DNA of 34,372 bases from Sneathiella sp. (lineage in GTDB: Bacteria; Pseudomonadota; Alphaproteobacteria; Sneathiellales; Sneathiellaceae): positions 1 through 34,372 of the forward strand of contig PAKP01000061.1 of assembly GCA_002706985.1 (NCBI GenBank), read 5' to 3'. How positions within the stretch are numbered: the first letter of the stretch is position 1; each line of letters starts with the position of its first letter. The translations under genes were made by a program, and so were the position numbers. Shown piece by piece: positions 1 to 7,375 of the stretch. Under the pieces are notes generated by a model. It was not told where the DNA came from and searched no databases. It worked only from the letters and a program-made list of their open reading frames with translations.

Positions 1-1
1 A

Positions 2-1243
2 GCGGAGGCACGCTATGCCGCAATCGTAATGGACAGCCGCACGGGTGAAGTACTCTATTCCCGGAATGCCGACAACCGGCTGTATCCGGCCTCCCTCACC
101 AAGATCATGACATTGTACATGACATTCGAGGCGCTCAACCGCGGTCAGCTGCGTATGAACCAGAAGCTACCGGTTTCCGCGCGCGCAGCGGGACAGACGC
201 CGACCAAGCTCGGCCTTAAAAGAGGCGAAAGCATCACGGTCAAGGACGCCATCTTTGCGCTGATCACGAAATCCGCGAATGACGCGGCGACGGTGCTGGC
301 CGAGAGCATGGCGCCGACGGAAGCCGAATTTGCCCGTAACATGACGGAGCGGGCCAAACGCCTCGGCATGCGGCGCACAAGTTTCCGCAATGCCAGCGGG
401 CTTCCCAATCGCGGCCAGAAAAGTACGGCACGGGACATGGCCATTCTCGGTGCGGCCCTCATTCACGACTTTCCGCAATATTACGAGTTCCTCTCGCTCG
501 AGGAGTTCGATTATCACGGCAGGTCCTACAAGAACCACAACAACCTGCTGACGAAATATAAAGGGGTGGACGGCATCAAGACCGGCTACATCCGCGCATC
601 CGGCTTCAACCTTGTGGCCTCGGCCAAGCGGGGCAGCAACCGTCTGGTGGCCGTCGTTTTCGGTGGACGCACCGCCCGCAGCCGCGACATCCATATGGCA
701 TCGCTTCTGGACAAGGGCTTTGCGGAGATCGAGAAATCCCATCCGTCGGTAGTGCCGCTACCGTTCGGCAAGCCCCTGCGGATTGCCCTGGGTGCCCCGC
801 ACAGCGCCCCAGCCGAAATTCAGGTTGCCTCGACGGCCCCCGTTCCCCTTCCAGCGAAAAAAGCGCCGGACGCCGGAATGTCTCATATTCGCAATGTAAG
901 TGCCACGCCGACCTCAAATATCACTCCCGCTTCGCTGAGTGTGGAGCGGCTTGAAAAGACCGGATGGGCCATTCAGATCGGCGCCTACAGCCTGGTGACG
1001 ACCGCGCGCGATCAGATCCACAAGGCAACGGCAGAGGCCCGGGGCATTCTCGACGGCCGTCAGGTCAATATCGAGAAAGCGATATCGGACGGCAAGCCGT
1101 TCTATCGGGCGCAGGTCCTCGGCTTCGATGAAACGGAAGCCCGGCAGGCCTGCAGCAATCTCGCGGAACGGCGCTTTTCCTGCTTTGTCGTCGCGCCGGA
1201 CCTCCGGCTGCCCAACTATATCGCCCAGAAAAGCGCCTCCTGA
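2..1243 (+). CDS. D-alanyl-D-alanine carboxypeptidase with C-terminal SPOR domain (5' end outside window)
   Basis: Serine-type penicillin-binding protein of the PBP5/6 (peptidase S11) family. It trims the terminal D-Ala from peptidoglycan stem peptides in the periplasm. The reading frame is open from base 2, and AEARYAAIV precedes the first in-window ATG (29), so the real start and signal peptide lie upstream. Numbering from that ATG, the nucleophile motif SxxK is S22-L-T-K25 (PASLTKIMT). The second motif is SAN in KSANDAA, and the third is KTG in DGIKTGYIRASG. After a Pro/Ala-rich linker, roughly residues 311-391 form a SPOR repeat (starting GWAIQIGAY), the fold that binds denuded septal peptidoglycan. 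That suggests a role at the division site. The C-terminus is complete and converges on the next gene with a 4-base gap. Family assignment is secure; physiological role is inference. Confidence 0.93.
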   Translation, partial: AEARYAAIVMDSRTGEVLYSRNADNRLYPASLTKIMTLYMTFEALNRGQLRMNQKLPVSARAAGQTPTKLGLKRGESITVKDAIFALITKSANDAATVLAESMAPTEAEFARNMTERAKRLGMRRTSFRNASGLPNRGQKSTARDMAILGAALIHDFPQYYEFLSLEEFDYHGRSYKNHNNLLTKYKGVDGIKTGYIRASGFNLVASAKRGSNRLVAVVFGGRTARSRDIHMASLLDKGFAEIEKSHPSVVPLPFGKPLRIALGAPHSAPAEIQVASTAPVPLPAKKAPDAGMSHIRNVSATPTSNITPASLSVERLEKTGWAIQIGAYSLVTTARDQIHKATAEARGILDGRQVNIEKAISDGKPFYRAQVLGFDETEARQACSNLAERRFSCFVVAPDLRLPNYIAQKSAS

Positions 1244-1247
1244 TTCC

Positions 1248-2108
1248 TTATAGCGCGTTCAGCGGCACCTTAAGGTAAGCCGTGCCGTTCGCTTCGGCCT
1301 CCGGCAGATGCCCCGCCCGCATATTCACCTGAATTGACGGAATGATCAGCGTCGGCATGGAGAGCGTCGCATCGCGTTCCGTCCGCATCTTGACGAAATC
1401 CTCCTCGCTGATGCCGTCGTGAATATGGATGTTCTTCTCGCGCTGCTCGGCGACCGTCGTCTCCCAGGCAAAATCACGTCCATCGGGCCCGTAGTCGTGA
1501 CACATAAAGAGCCGTGTTTCAGGCGGATGGGAGAGGATTTTGCGGATCGACCGGTAGAGCGTGCGGGCGTCCCCTCCCGGAAAATCGCAGCGCGCGGTTC
1601 CATAATCAGGCATGAAAAGGGTATCGCCGACAAATATCGCATCCCCGATACGGTAGGCGATACAGGCGGGCGTATGGCCCGGTGTTGCGATCACCTCCAG
1701 GGTCAGACCGCCGATTTCCAGCTGCTCCCCTTCCTCAAACAGATGCTGAAACTGCGATCCGTCCGCTGAGACCTCATCGCCGAAGTTATATATTTTCTTG
1801 AAGGTCTCCTGAACCGTTTTGACCACCTTGCCGATACCGATCTTGCTGCCCAGCTTCTCCTGCAGATACGGGGCGGCCGTCAGATGGTCCGCATGAACAT
1901 GGGTTTCCAGAATCCACTCAATCTCAAGATCCCGTTCCTTTACGAAATCAATAATCTCTTCGGCGGCCGTCGTTGCAGTCCGGCCGGACGCGTTGTCATA
2001 ATCCAGCGCGCTATCGATAATAACGGCCTTCTTGCTACCTGGGTCCATGACCACATAGCTAACCGTGAAAGTCGGTTTGTGAAAAAATGCTTTTACTTCC
2101 GGATTCAT
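1248..2108 (-). CDS. blh: Blh/ETHE1-like MBL-fold sulfur (persulfide) dioxygenase
   Basis: Metallo-beta-lactamase-fold protein of 286 residues. The metal motif HxHxDH is H70-V-H72-A-D74-H75 (THVHADHLTAA), followed by a TPGHTP histidine and GDTLFMPDYGTARCDFPGG, a signature of the Blh branch. Blh/ETHE1 enzymes use a mononuclear iron to oxidise glutathione persulfide to sulfite during sulfide detoxification. The gene diverges from a BigR-type repressor, as expected of bigR-blh operons in Xylella and Agrobacterium. From memory, many Blh proteins also carry an N-terminal DUF442/rhodanese-like domain; this one begins directly with the MBL domain. The ATG has a good ribosome site (AGGAG, about 6 bases upstream). 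Its -10/-35 lie inside the putative BigR operator. Activity is inferred from family and context. Confidence 0.9.
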   Translation of the reverse strand: MNPEVKAFFHKPTFTVSYVVMDPGSKKAVIIDSALDYDNASGRTATTAAEEIIDFVKERDLEIEWILETHVHADHLTAAPYLQEKLGSKIGIGKVVKTVQETFKKIYNFGDEVSADGSQFQHLFEEGEQLEIGGLTLEVIATPGHTPACIAYRIGDAIFVGDTLFMPDYGTARCDFPGGDARTLYRSIRKILSHPPETRLFMCHDYGPDGRDFAWETTVAEQREKNIHIHDGISEEDFVKMRTERDATLSMPTLIIPSIQVNMRAGHLPEAEANGTAYLKVPLNAL

Positions 2109-2158
2109 GTCTCACTCCTACCCCGGCGACAGGCCGTTTCTTCTTTTATCAATTCAAT

Positions 2159-2202
2159 CATACTTGACAATATATCTATAGATACGTAGTTATACAAGTA
2201 TG
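2159..2202. promoter_or_regulatory. Divergent bigR/blh promoter with operator-like inverted repeats
   Basis: A perfect 8-bp inverted repeat, CATACTTG (2159-2166) and CAAGTATG (2195-2202), encloses a perfect 12-bp palindrome TATCTATAGATA (2173-2184). Overlapping it are TTGACA on the + strand (2164-2169), a consensus -35 for bigR, and on the - strand TTGTAT (2197-2192) and TATATT (2174-2169) with a 17-base spacer, a good -35/-10 for blh. An ArsR-family repressor bound here could block both promoters. The right arm includes the annotated bigR ATG (2200-2202). Sequence features are directly visible; binding by BigR is inferred from the known autoregulation of the family. Confidence 0.7.
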
Positions 2203-2499
2203 GATATTGAAGAAATGAAAAATTCGGCCGCCCGGGCCAGCACGCTCATGAAAGCATTGTCGAGCGAAACCCGGCTGCTCCTGCTCTGCCAGATGAATGA
2301 GGGCGAGATATCGGTCAATGAACTGGCCGAGACGATCGAGATGCGTCCCTCTTCCGTCTCGCAGCAACTGTCCCTGCTCCGCAAGGACGGGCTGGTCAAA
2401 ACCCGGCGCGAGGGACAGACGATTTTCTATTCGCTGGACGGCGAAGAGGCACAGCAGATCATTTCCGTTCTTTATCAATTATATTGTCAGTCAACATAA
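2200..2499 (+). CDS. bigR: BigR/SqrR-type ArsR-family persulfide-sensing repressor
   Basis: Winged helix-turn-helix protein of 99 residues. The recognition helix region is NELAETIEMRPSSVSQQLSLLRKDGLV, followed by a wing TRREGQTIFYSL. Two cysteines, C30 (LLLLCQMNEGE) and C96 (LYCQST), are 66 residues apart. This equals the spacing I recall for the sensing pair of BigR and SqrR, which form a disulfide or polysulfide link on exposure to persulfide and then release DNA. It starts a co-directional operon with two YeeE/YedE halves and diverges from blh. Start choice is uncertain: ATG 2200 has no ribosome site and would be almost leaderless from the TTGACA promoter, whereas the in-frame ATG at 2215 follows GAAGAA. 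Function is well supported by the cysteines plus neighbours. Confidence 0.9.
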   Translation: MDIEEMKNSAARASTLMKALSSETRLLLLCQMNEGEISVNELAETIEMRPSSVSQQLSLLRKDGLVKTRREGQTIFYSLDGEEAQQIISVLYQLYCQST

Positions 2500-2516
2500 C
2501 TCTGGAACCATAAGAC

Positions 2517-2960
2517 ATGGAAAATTTCACGCCCATAAGCTCCCTGATCGGAGGCATCATACTCGGGCTGTCCGCGACCCTGCTGCTGATGGCCGGCCGG
2601 ATCGCGGGCATCAGCGGGATATTATCGAGCCTCATTCCACCGCAACCGGGCGATGCCCTGTGGCGGGTACTGTTCATTGCCGGGCTGATCCTTGGCGCGG
2701 CGGCCTATCCTCTTTTCGGGGGAGATATGTCCTTCGTGACCCTGAACCCCTATCTGCTTCCGGACAGCGCCCATTATGTGCTGTTGATCGTCGCCGGGCT
2801 TCTGGTGGGTGGCGGCACCTATATCGGCGCGGGCTGCACCAGCGGGCACGGCATTTGCGGGCTCGGGCGGCTGTCCCTCCGGTCCTTTTCCGCGGTCATG
2901 ATCTTCATGGCGGTGGCGGTTATCACTGTCTTTGTCATGCGTGTCCTGGTGGGAGGTTGA
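2517..2960 (+). CDS. YeeE/YedE family membrane protein, first half (sulfur-compound permease)
   Basis: Integral membrane protein of 147 residues with about four hydrophobic segments. It carries the family signature GCTSGHGICG (near residues 105-114), whose cysteine lines the thiosulfate/sulfur pathway in YeeE-type transporters. Full-length YeeE has two homologous halves; here they are separate genes, this one and the next, as in many bigR operons and the PmpA/PmpB type. The start lies 17 bases after the bigR stop, so the operon bigR-yeeE(a)-yeeE(b) is likely. The stop codon sits inside the ribosome site of the next gene, implying coupled translation. Substrate (thiosulfate, sulfide-derived sulfur or sulfite) is not decided by sequence. 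Confidence 0.87.
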   Translation: MENFTPISSLIGGIILGLSATLLLMAGRIAGISGILSSLIPPQPGDALWRVLFIAGLILGAAAYPLFGGDMSFVTLNPYLLPDSAHYVLLIVAGLLVGGGTYIGAGCTSGHGICGLGRLSLRSFSAVMIFMAVAVITVFVMRVLVGG

Positions 2961-2962
2961 GG

Positions 2963-3388
2963 ATGTTTAATCTTGTCAGTCTTATCGCCGGCCTGCTGTT
3001 CGGTTTCGGCCTTGCGCTGTCCGGCATGGTCAGCCCGGGAAAAGTTATCGGATTTCTGGACCTCACCGGCAACTGGGATCCCAGCCTCGCCTTCGTCATG
3101 GGCGGGGGTGTTCTGGTCACCGTGATCAGCTTCCGCTTCCTCCTGAAGCGGTCCACCCCCTTCTTTGGCGGAGAATTCAAGCTGCCGACGAAAAAGGACC
3201 TTGATAAACGTCTGGTCATCGGCGCCATCCTGTTCGGCCTCGGCTGGGGCCTCGGCGGCTTATGTCCGGGCCCGGCGCTCAGCTCACTCGCCTATGGCAA
3301 TATGAAAATCGTCGTGTTCGTGCTTTCCATGATCGGCGGCATCATCATCGCCAAGCTCGCCACCGGCGCTTTCAAGAAAACGGGCTGA
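2963..3388 (+). CDS. YeeE/YedE-like membrane protein, second half (DUF6691 type)
   Basis: Predicted 141-residue membrane protein starting at ATG 2963, just two bases after the previous stop, with GGGAGGTTGAGG as ribosome site. The frame is open far upstream, but that extension only shadows bigR and the first permease gene. It has about four hydrophobic segments and conserved motifs SGMVSPGKVIGFLDL near the N-terminus and GLCPGPAL near residue 103, typical of the second half of YeeE/YedE. The cysteine in GLCPGP probably pairs functionally with the one in the first half. It most likely forms a heteromeric channel with its neighbour to move sulfur species, under BigR control. Confidence 0.87.
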   Translation: MFNLVSLIAGLLFGFGLALSGMVSPGKVIGFLDLTGNWDPSLAFVMGGGVLVTVISFRFLLKRSTPFFGGEFKLPTKKDLDKRLVIGAILFGLGWGLGGLCPGPALSSLAYGNMKIVVFVLSMIGGIIIAKLATGAFKKTG

Positions 3389-3410
3389 AAAAGCGGCGGA
3401 TATTTTCTCG

Positions 3411-3454
3411 TTTATATCCCGGCCAATGTTGGTTACTCTGGGCCGGGATATAAA
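3411..3454. repeat. Perfect 14-bp inverted repeat between the sulfide operon and the SDR gene
   Basis: TTTATATCCCGGCC (3411-3424) is exactly complementary to GGCCGGGATATAAA (3441-3454), with a 16-base loop. It begins 22 bases after the stop of the second YeeE half and ends 21 bases before the SDR start codon. As RNA the stem would be stable, but no U-tract follows on either strand, so it is not a classical intrinsic terminator. It may be a transcript-end stabiliser, a Rho-linked terminator hairpin, or an operator for the SDR gene. Confidence 0.6.
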
Positions 3455-3475
3455 TAAAAACAAACGGGAAGTATC

Positions 3476-4243
3476 ATGCCATCATCCAATAAAGTTGCCA
3501 TCGTCACCGGCTCCGCGACAGGGGCCGGGGCTGCCATCGCCCTCGCCCTCGCGGACAAGGGCTATAATGTCGTTATCAACTACACGAAAAGCCTGAAAGA
3601 AGCGGAAGAGACGGAAGCCGCCTGCGCCGCGAAGGGGGTGGAGACTCTCCTGTTTCAGGGCGACATCTCGAAGGATGAGGATTGCCGCGCCATGGCGAAG
3701 GCGACCATGGACAAATGGGGGCGCATCGACGGGCTGGTCAACAACGCCGGGCGGACGAAGTTCGTCGCCCATAGCGATCTCGACGGTCTGAGTGCGCAGG
3801 ATTTTCAGGACATCTATGCGGTGAACACCGTCGGCTCGTTCCAGATGTCGCGTGCCGCCGCCCCTTACATGAAGGAAACCGGCAAGGGCTCGATCGTCAT
3901 GATCTCCTCGGTTGCGGGAACCCACGGCCATGGCTCCAGCATCGCTTATGCCGCCTCCAAGGGGGCGCTGAACACCATGACAATGTCCCTCGCGCGGGTG
4001 CTGGGTCCGGAAATCCGGGTCAATGCCATCTGTCCGGGCTTTATCGAAACCCGCTGGCTGCTGCAGGGATATGGCGAGGAAAAATACGATGCCTATAAAA
4101 ACCGGCTGAAGCGGGATGTACCCTTGCAGGCCGTCTGCCAGCCCGAGGATATCGCCGAGGCGACACTTTCCTTCATCGACGGCATGAGCATGATGACCGG
4201 GGAGATTGTCATCGTTGATGGTGGCATGCATCTCGGCCGCTAA
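3476..4243 (+). CDS. SDR family oxidoreductase (FabG-like)
   Basis: Classical short-chain dehydrogenase of 255 residues. Cofactor motif TGSATGAG lies at residues 11-18, NNAG at 89-92, the catalytic serine is in IVMISSVAG, and the catalytic pair is Y158-AAS-K162. The C-terminal ICPGFIETRW and VIVDGGMHLGR match the family. It would oxidise or reduce an alcohol/ketone with NAD(P)(H); substrate is unknown, and FabG-like similarity does not prove a fatty acid role. GGGAAG gives a ribosome site 5 bases before the ATG. The next gene starts 12 bases after the stop, so SDR, GSN-motif protein and AbrB-like protein probably share a transcript. Confidence 0.9.
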   Translation: MPSSNKVAIVTGSATGAGAAIALALADKGYNVVINYTKSLKEAEETEAACAAKGVETLLFQGDISKDEDCRAMAKATMDKWGRIDGLVNNAGRTKFVAHSDLDGLSAQDFQDIYAVNTVGSFQMSRAAAPYMKETGKGSIVMISSVAGTHGHGSSIAYAASKGALNTMTMSLARVLGPEIRVNAICPGFIETRWLLQGYGEEKYDAYKNRLKRDVPLQAVCQPEDIAEATLSFIDGMSMMTGEIVIVDGGMHLGR

Positions 4244-4254
4244 GCGCTTCCCTG

Positions 4255-4977
4255 ATGCAGGAACCGGATGACATCGTCGCCCTCGCTCTGGGCTACCCCT
4301 ATCCACGACCGGCGCATTCCTATCTCTTTTCCGGAGGCGAGGTGCAGGAGCTGCCTCCGGAGACCGATTTTAGCGGACGCGTGCCCGTTTTGGCCTGTGG
4401 ATCGAACGGATCGCCGGTGCAGCTTCAGCGGAAATACAAGCATTTCCCGGAGACATCGATCCCGGTAACCGCCGCGACCTTACAGGATGTCATCTGCGTC
4501 TATTCCGCGCATTTCACCGGCTATGGGTCCGTCGCGGCCGCCCTTTCTGCGGCGCCGGGGGCCCGCTCCTCCGTGCATATCAACTGGCTCACCCCGGATC
4601 AGCTCCTCCGCATGCATGAGACGGAAGCCGTCGGCCAGAACTACTGCTATGCGGAATTGTCCGGGCTGGAGCTGCACTGCTCCCACAACGGCGCTCTTGA
4701 TACGGCCTTTGCCTATGTCAGCCTTCGGGGGAGCCTCATGCTTGAGGGCGCGCCTGTTACGCTTGGCGGCATCGACTGCCTTGACGCCCCTTTTCCCACC
4801 CTTGATCAGGCCGAGGTCCAGCGCCGCCTGCGCGATATATTTGCCCCCGGTATGGACCTTCACGACTTTATCCGCCAGAATGTCGCGGACGCCAGTTTGC
4901 GCGCTGAAAGAACGGCCCGGCTCAGCCGTCACGCGCAAGTCTTCGACCATCCCGGCATGAAGACATTACTCGACTAA
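4255..4977 (+). CDS. Conserved hypothetical protein with a GSN motif (possible gamma-glutamylcyclotransferase-like fold)
   Basis: Soluble protein of 240 residues without signal peptide or membrane segment. I do not recognise a characterised homologue. VPVLACGSNGSPVQLQRKY (GSN at 49-51) resembles the substrate-loop motif YGSN of gamma-glutamylcyclotransferase-like proteins. A following YAELSG and a C-terminal stretch rich in charged residues are visible. Third-position GC preference and close packing between two clear genes support it as real. The ribosome site before ATG 4255 is weak, so translation may depend on coupling with the SDR gene. Catalysis on a gamma-glutamyl compound is only a suggestion from one short motif. 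Confidence 0.75.
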   Translation: MQEPDDIVALALGYPYPRPAHSYLFSGGEVQELPPETDFSGRVPVLACGSNGSPVQLQRKYKHFPETSIPVTAATLQDVICVYSAHFTGYGSVAAALSAAPGARSSVHINWLTPDQLLRMHETEAVGQNYCYAELSGLELHCSHNGALDTAFAYVSLRGSLMLEGAPVTLGGIDCLDAPFPTLDQAEVQRRLRDIFAPGMDLHDFIRQNVADASLRAERTARLSRHAQVFDHPGMKTLLD

Positions 4978-4998
4978 ATACAAGAGGATTGACAAAAC

Positions 4999-6039
4999 GT
5001 GGTGCAGACTGTGAAGGCGCTCCTGGTCGGGGCGGTTGGTGGCGGAATATTCTTTCTGGCGGATCTGCCGCTGGCCTGGATGCTGGGCTCCATGTTCGTG
5101 GTGACCATCGCGTCGCTGCGCGGGTATGACCTGTCCGTCAACGGCACCTTGCGCAAAGTCATGACCGCGATCCTCGGCGTGATGCTGGGCAGCGGCTTCT
5201 CGACAGACACCTGGGCCGCCATGGGCCGGTGGAGCGGCGGTCTTGTCCTCCTCATCCTCAGTGTCATACTGTCGATGCTGATCGTCTATTTTTTCTATCG
5301 CAAGGTCGGCAAGTTCGATCCGATCACGGCCTTCTTTTCCTCCGCCCCCGGCGGCCTCAACGTGATGTATGAGGTCGGCGAGGCCAAGGGCGGGAACGGC
5401 CCGACCATCGCTCTGATCCATGCATCGCGCATCCTGATCCTGGTGATGTCGGTGCCGCTGATCTTCCGCTACGGCGTCGGGTTTACCGGAAATCTGCAGG
5501 CAGTGCCGCTGTTCGGATCGATCCATGATCTCGTCGGCGACGGATGGTTGCTGCTGGCGGCGCTTCTCGGCTACGGCATCGGCTATCTCTGCCGCCTGCC
5601 TGCCTATCATTTGATGGGACCGCTGCTTGCCACCGCCATTGTCCAGATGGCAGGCATAACGGATGTGGCGCCGCCGATGATCCTTGTCTATGCCGCCCAG
5701 CTTGTGATCGGCACTGCCATCGGTGCGCGCTTTCTCGGCACCCGTCTGTATGAAGTCCGGAATGTCATCGGCCTCAGCTTTATTTCGACGACCGTGATGG
5801 TTCTGATCGCCGCGCTCTTCGCCTTTCTGTTTGCGGAGACGATCGGCGTGAGCATGGCCGGCATTATCCTGGCGCTCAGTCCCGGCGGTCTTGCCGAAAT
5901 GCCCCTCGTCGCCCTTGCGCTCGGCATAGATGTCGCTTTCGTCGCAACGATGCAAGTCGTCCGGATCAGTCTGGTCATTGCCTTTGTTCCGACGGTTTTC
6001 TCGGCAATAGAACGTATCCGGCTAAAGCAGACCAAATAA
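4999..6039 (+). CDS. AbrB-family membrane protein (PF05145-type putative transporter)
   Basis: Polytopic inner-membrane protein of 346 residues with about ten hydrophobic segments arranged as two similar halves. The repeated signatures are LPLAWMLGSM near the N-terminus and LMGPLLATAIVQMAG in the middle; SSAPGGLNVMYE and LSPGGLAEMPLVAL are the paired PGG(L) motifs of the family historically named AbrB (ammonia monooxygenase regulator), unrelated to the DNA-binding AbrB. Function is unknown; transport is presumed. Start is GTG 4999 with AAGAGG 11 bases upstream; a second GTG follows immediately. It closes the SDR/GSN-protein operon and converges on the MATE gene with only 7 bases between stops. 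Confidence 0.87.
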   Translation: MVQTVKALLVGAVGGGIFFLADLPLAWMLGSMFVVTIASLRGYDLSVNGTLRKVMTAILGVMLGSGFSTDTWAAMGRWSGGLVLLILSVILSMLIVYFFYRKVGKFDPITAFFSSAPGGLNVMYEVGEAKGGNGPTIALIHASRILILVMSVPLIFRYGVGFTGNLQAVPLFGSIHDLVGDGWLLLAALLGYGIGYLCRLPAYHLMGPLLATAIVQMAGITDVAPPMILVYAAQLVIGTAIGARFLGTRLYEVRNVIGLSFISTTVMVLIAALFAFLFAETIGVSMAGIILALSPGGLAEMPLVALALGIDVAFVATMQVVRISLVIAFVPTVFSAIERIRLKQTK

Positions 6040-6052
6040 CAAGTCGTTATTT
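6034..6052. terminator. AT-rich inverted repeat spanning two convergent stop codons (possible weak terminator)
   Basis: AAATAAC (6034-6040) and GTTATTT (6046-6052) form a perfect 7-bp stem with a 5-base loop. It holds the TAA stop of the AbrB-like gene on one strand and the TAA stop of the MATE gene on the other. The stem is AT-rich and lacks a T-tract, so terminator activity is doubtful. Confidence 0.3.
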
Positions 6053-7375
6053 CGCGGCGCGGCTCTCGACCCGCGGATAGACAATGGCGAGAGTTACCGC
6101 CCGCATGGCCATATATACCATCAGCGCCGCCCAGAGCCCGTGGGCGCCCCATAGCTCACCGAAGAACTGCATGCAAAGCATATAGGCGATGAAGGAGATA
6201 ATCATGCAGTTCCGCATTTCCTTTGACTGCACCGCGCCGATGAAGATGCCGTCCAGCTGATAGGACCAGATGGAGATAAGCGGCGCCGCAATTAGCCAGG
6301 GGAGGAACTCATACGCCCGTTCGCGCACTTCCTCTATCCCGGTCAGGAGATTGATGATTGACGTACCGAAAACCAGATACACCAGCGAATAGAGACAGGC
6401 GACGATCAGTGCCCAGAAACCGGTGACCCAGACAATTTCACGGAGCTTGCTGACCTTGCGGGCACCGATTGCATTGCCGACCATCCCCTCCGCCGCGAAG
6501 GCAAAGCCGTCAAGTCCGTGGGCGATAAAATGCATGAAGTTCATCAGAACCGCCACCGCCGCCAGGGTGACATTCCCCTCCTTCGCCGCCTGAGCCGTGA
6601 AATAGGCAAAGGCAAAGATCAGCAGGATCGTCCGGATGAAGATATCGAGGTTAACCGCAAGCAACCGCGCCATTTTCTGCACCGATCTGATCGCCGAAAA
6701 AACCCATTCGCCGCCGATGCGCGCAAGCTCCCGACGGACCAGAAAAAGCCCGAGACCAAGAGCAAGCGTCTCGGATATCGCCGTTGCGGCGGCCACGCCG
6801 ACCACATCCCAATTGAAGCCGATCACGAACAGAAGGTCGAGAATCACATTCAGGCCGTTCATGAAAATCTGGACAATCAGCGCCGCCCGCGTATTGCGTA
6901 TACCGATGAAAAATCCCATCAGGGCATAGTTTCCAAGCACCGCCGGCGCGCCCCAGACCCGGATGCTGAAATAGGATGAGGCCCCGTCTTCGACAATTGC
7001 GGAGCCTTCGATAAGGGAAAGCGCCGTCCACAGGACAAAGCCTTGCAGAACAAGCACGAAAACTGAAATGACAGCTGCGAGAATCAGGGCCCGGGCGAGC
7101 ACAGAGCGGACTTCGGTCGCATCCTCCTCGCCGACGGCCTGGGCAACGAAGCCGGTGGTGCCCATGCGCAGAAAGCCGAACCCCCAATACAGAAAGCTGA
7201 AGATCAGCGCCCCGATGGCGACAGACCCGATGTAATGCGGGTCCGGCAGATGTCCGACCACGGCGGTATCGACCGCGCCCAGCAGCGGGACAGAGGAATT
7301 GGACAGGATGATCGGAAAGGCGAGACGCCATGTTTCCCGATGGCTCGGCAGGGCAAAAAACGACGAGATCGACAT
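6047..7375 (-). CDS. MATE family efflux transporter (DinF-like)
   Basis: Multidrug and toxin extrusion protein of 442 residues with about twelve hydrophobic segments in two halves. The N-terminal PIILSNSSVPLLGAVDTAVVGHL is characteristic of the DinF branch, and GFFIGIRNTRAALIVQIFMN lies mid-protein. These proteins expel organic cations or other toxic compounds using Na+ or H+ gradients. The ATG at 7375 overlaps the TGA of the upstream oxidase gene by one base (TGATG). An upstream in-frame TTG (7378) is possible but not needed. No strong ribosome site is visible, so coupling to the upstream gene is likely. Substrate cannot be read from sequence. Confidence 0.9.
   Translation of the reverse strand: MSISSFFALPSHRETWRLAFPIILSNSSVPLLGAVDTAVVGHLPDPHYIGSVAIGALIFSFLYWGFGFLRMGTTGFVAQAVGEEDATEVRSVLARALILAAVISVFVLVLQGFVLWTALSLIEGSAIVEDGASSYFSIRVWGAPAVLGNYALMGFFIGIRNTRAALIVQIFMNGLNVILDLLFVIGFNWDVVGVAAATAISETLALGLGLFLVRRELARIGGEWVFSAIRSVQKMARLLAVNLDIFIRTILLIFAFAYFTAQAAKEGNVTLAAVAVLMNFMHFIAHGLDGFAFAAEGMVGNAIGARKVSKLREIVWVTGFWALIVACLYSLVYLVFGTSIINLLTGIEEVRERAYEFLPWLIAAPLISIWSYQLDGIFIGAVQSKEMRNCMIISFIAYMLCMQFFGELWGAHGLWAALMVYMAMRAVTLAIVYPRVESRAAK

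Noticed and set aside
2297..2962. Upstream extension of the second YeeE-half frame
   Set aside because: It overlaps bigR and the first permease gene out of frame and gives an Arg-rich, non-family translation. ATG 2963 with a good ribosome site is the real start.
4966..5955. 329-codon - strand frame opposite the AbrB-like gene
   Set aside because: Highly polar Arg/His/Asp/Gln-rich translation without hydrophobic core; mirror image of a hydrophobic membrane protein gene.
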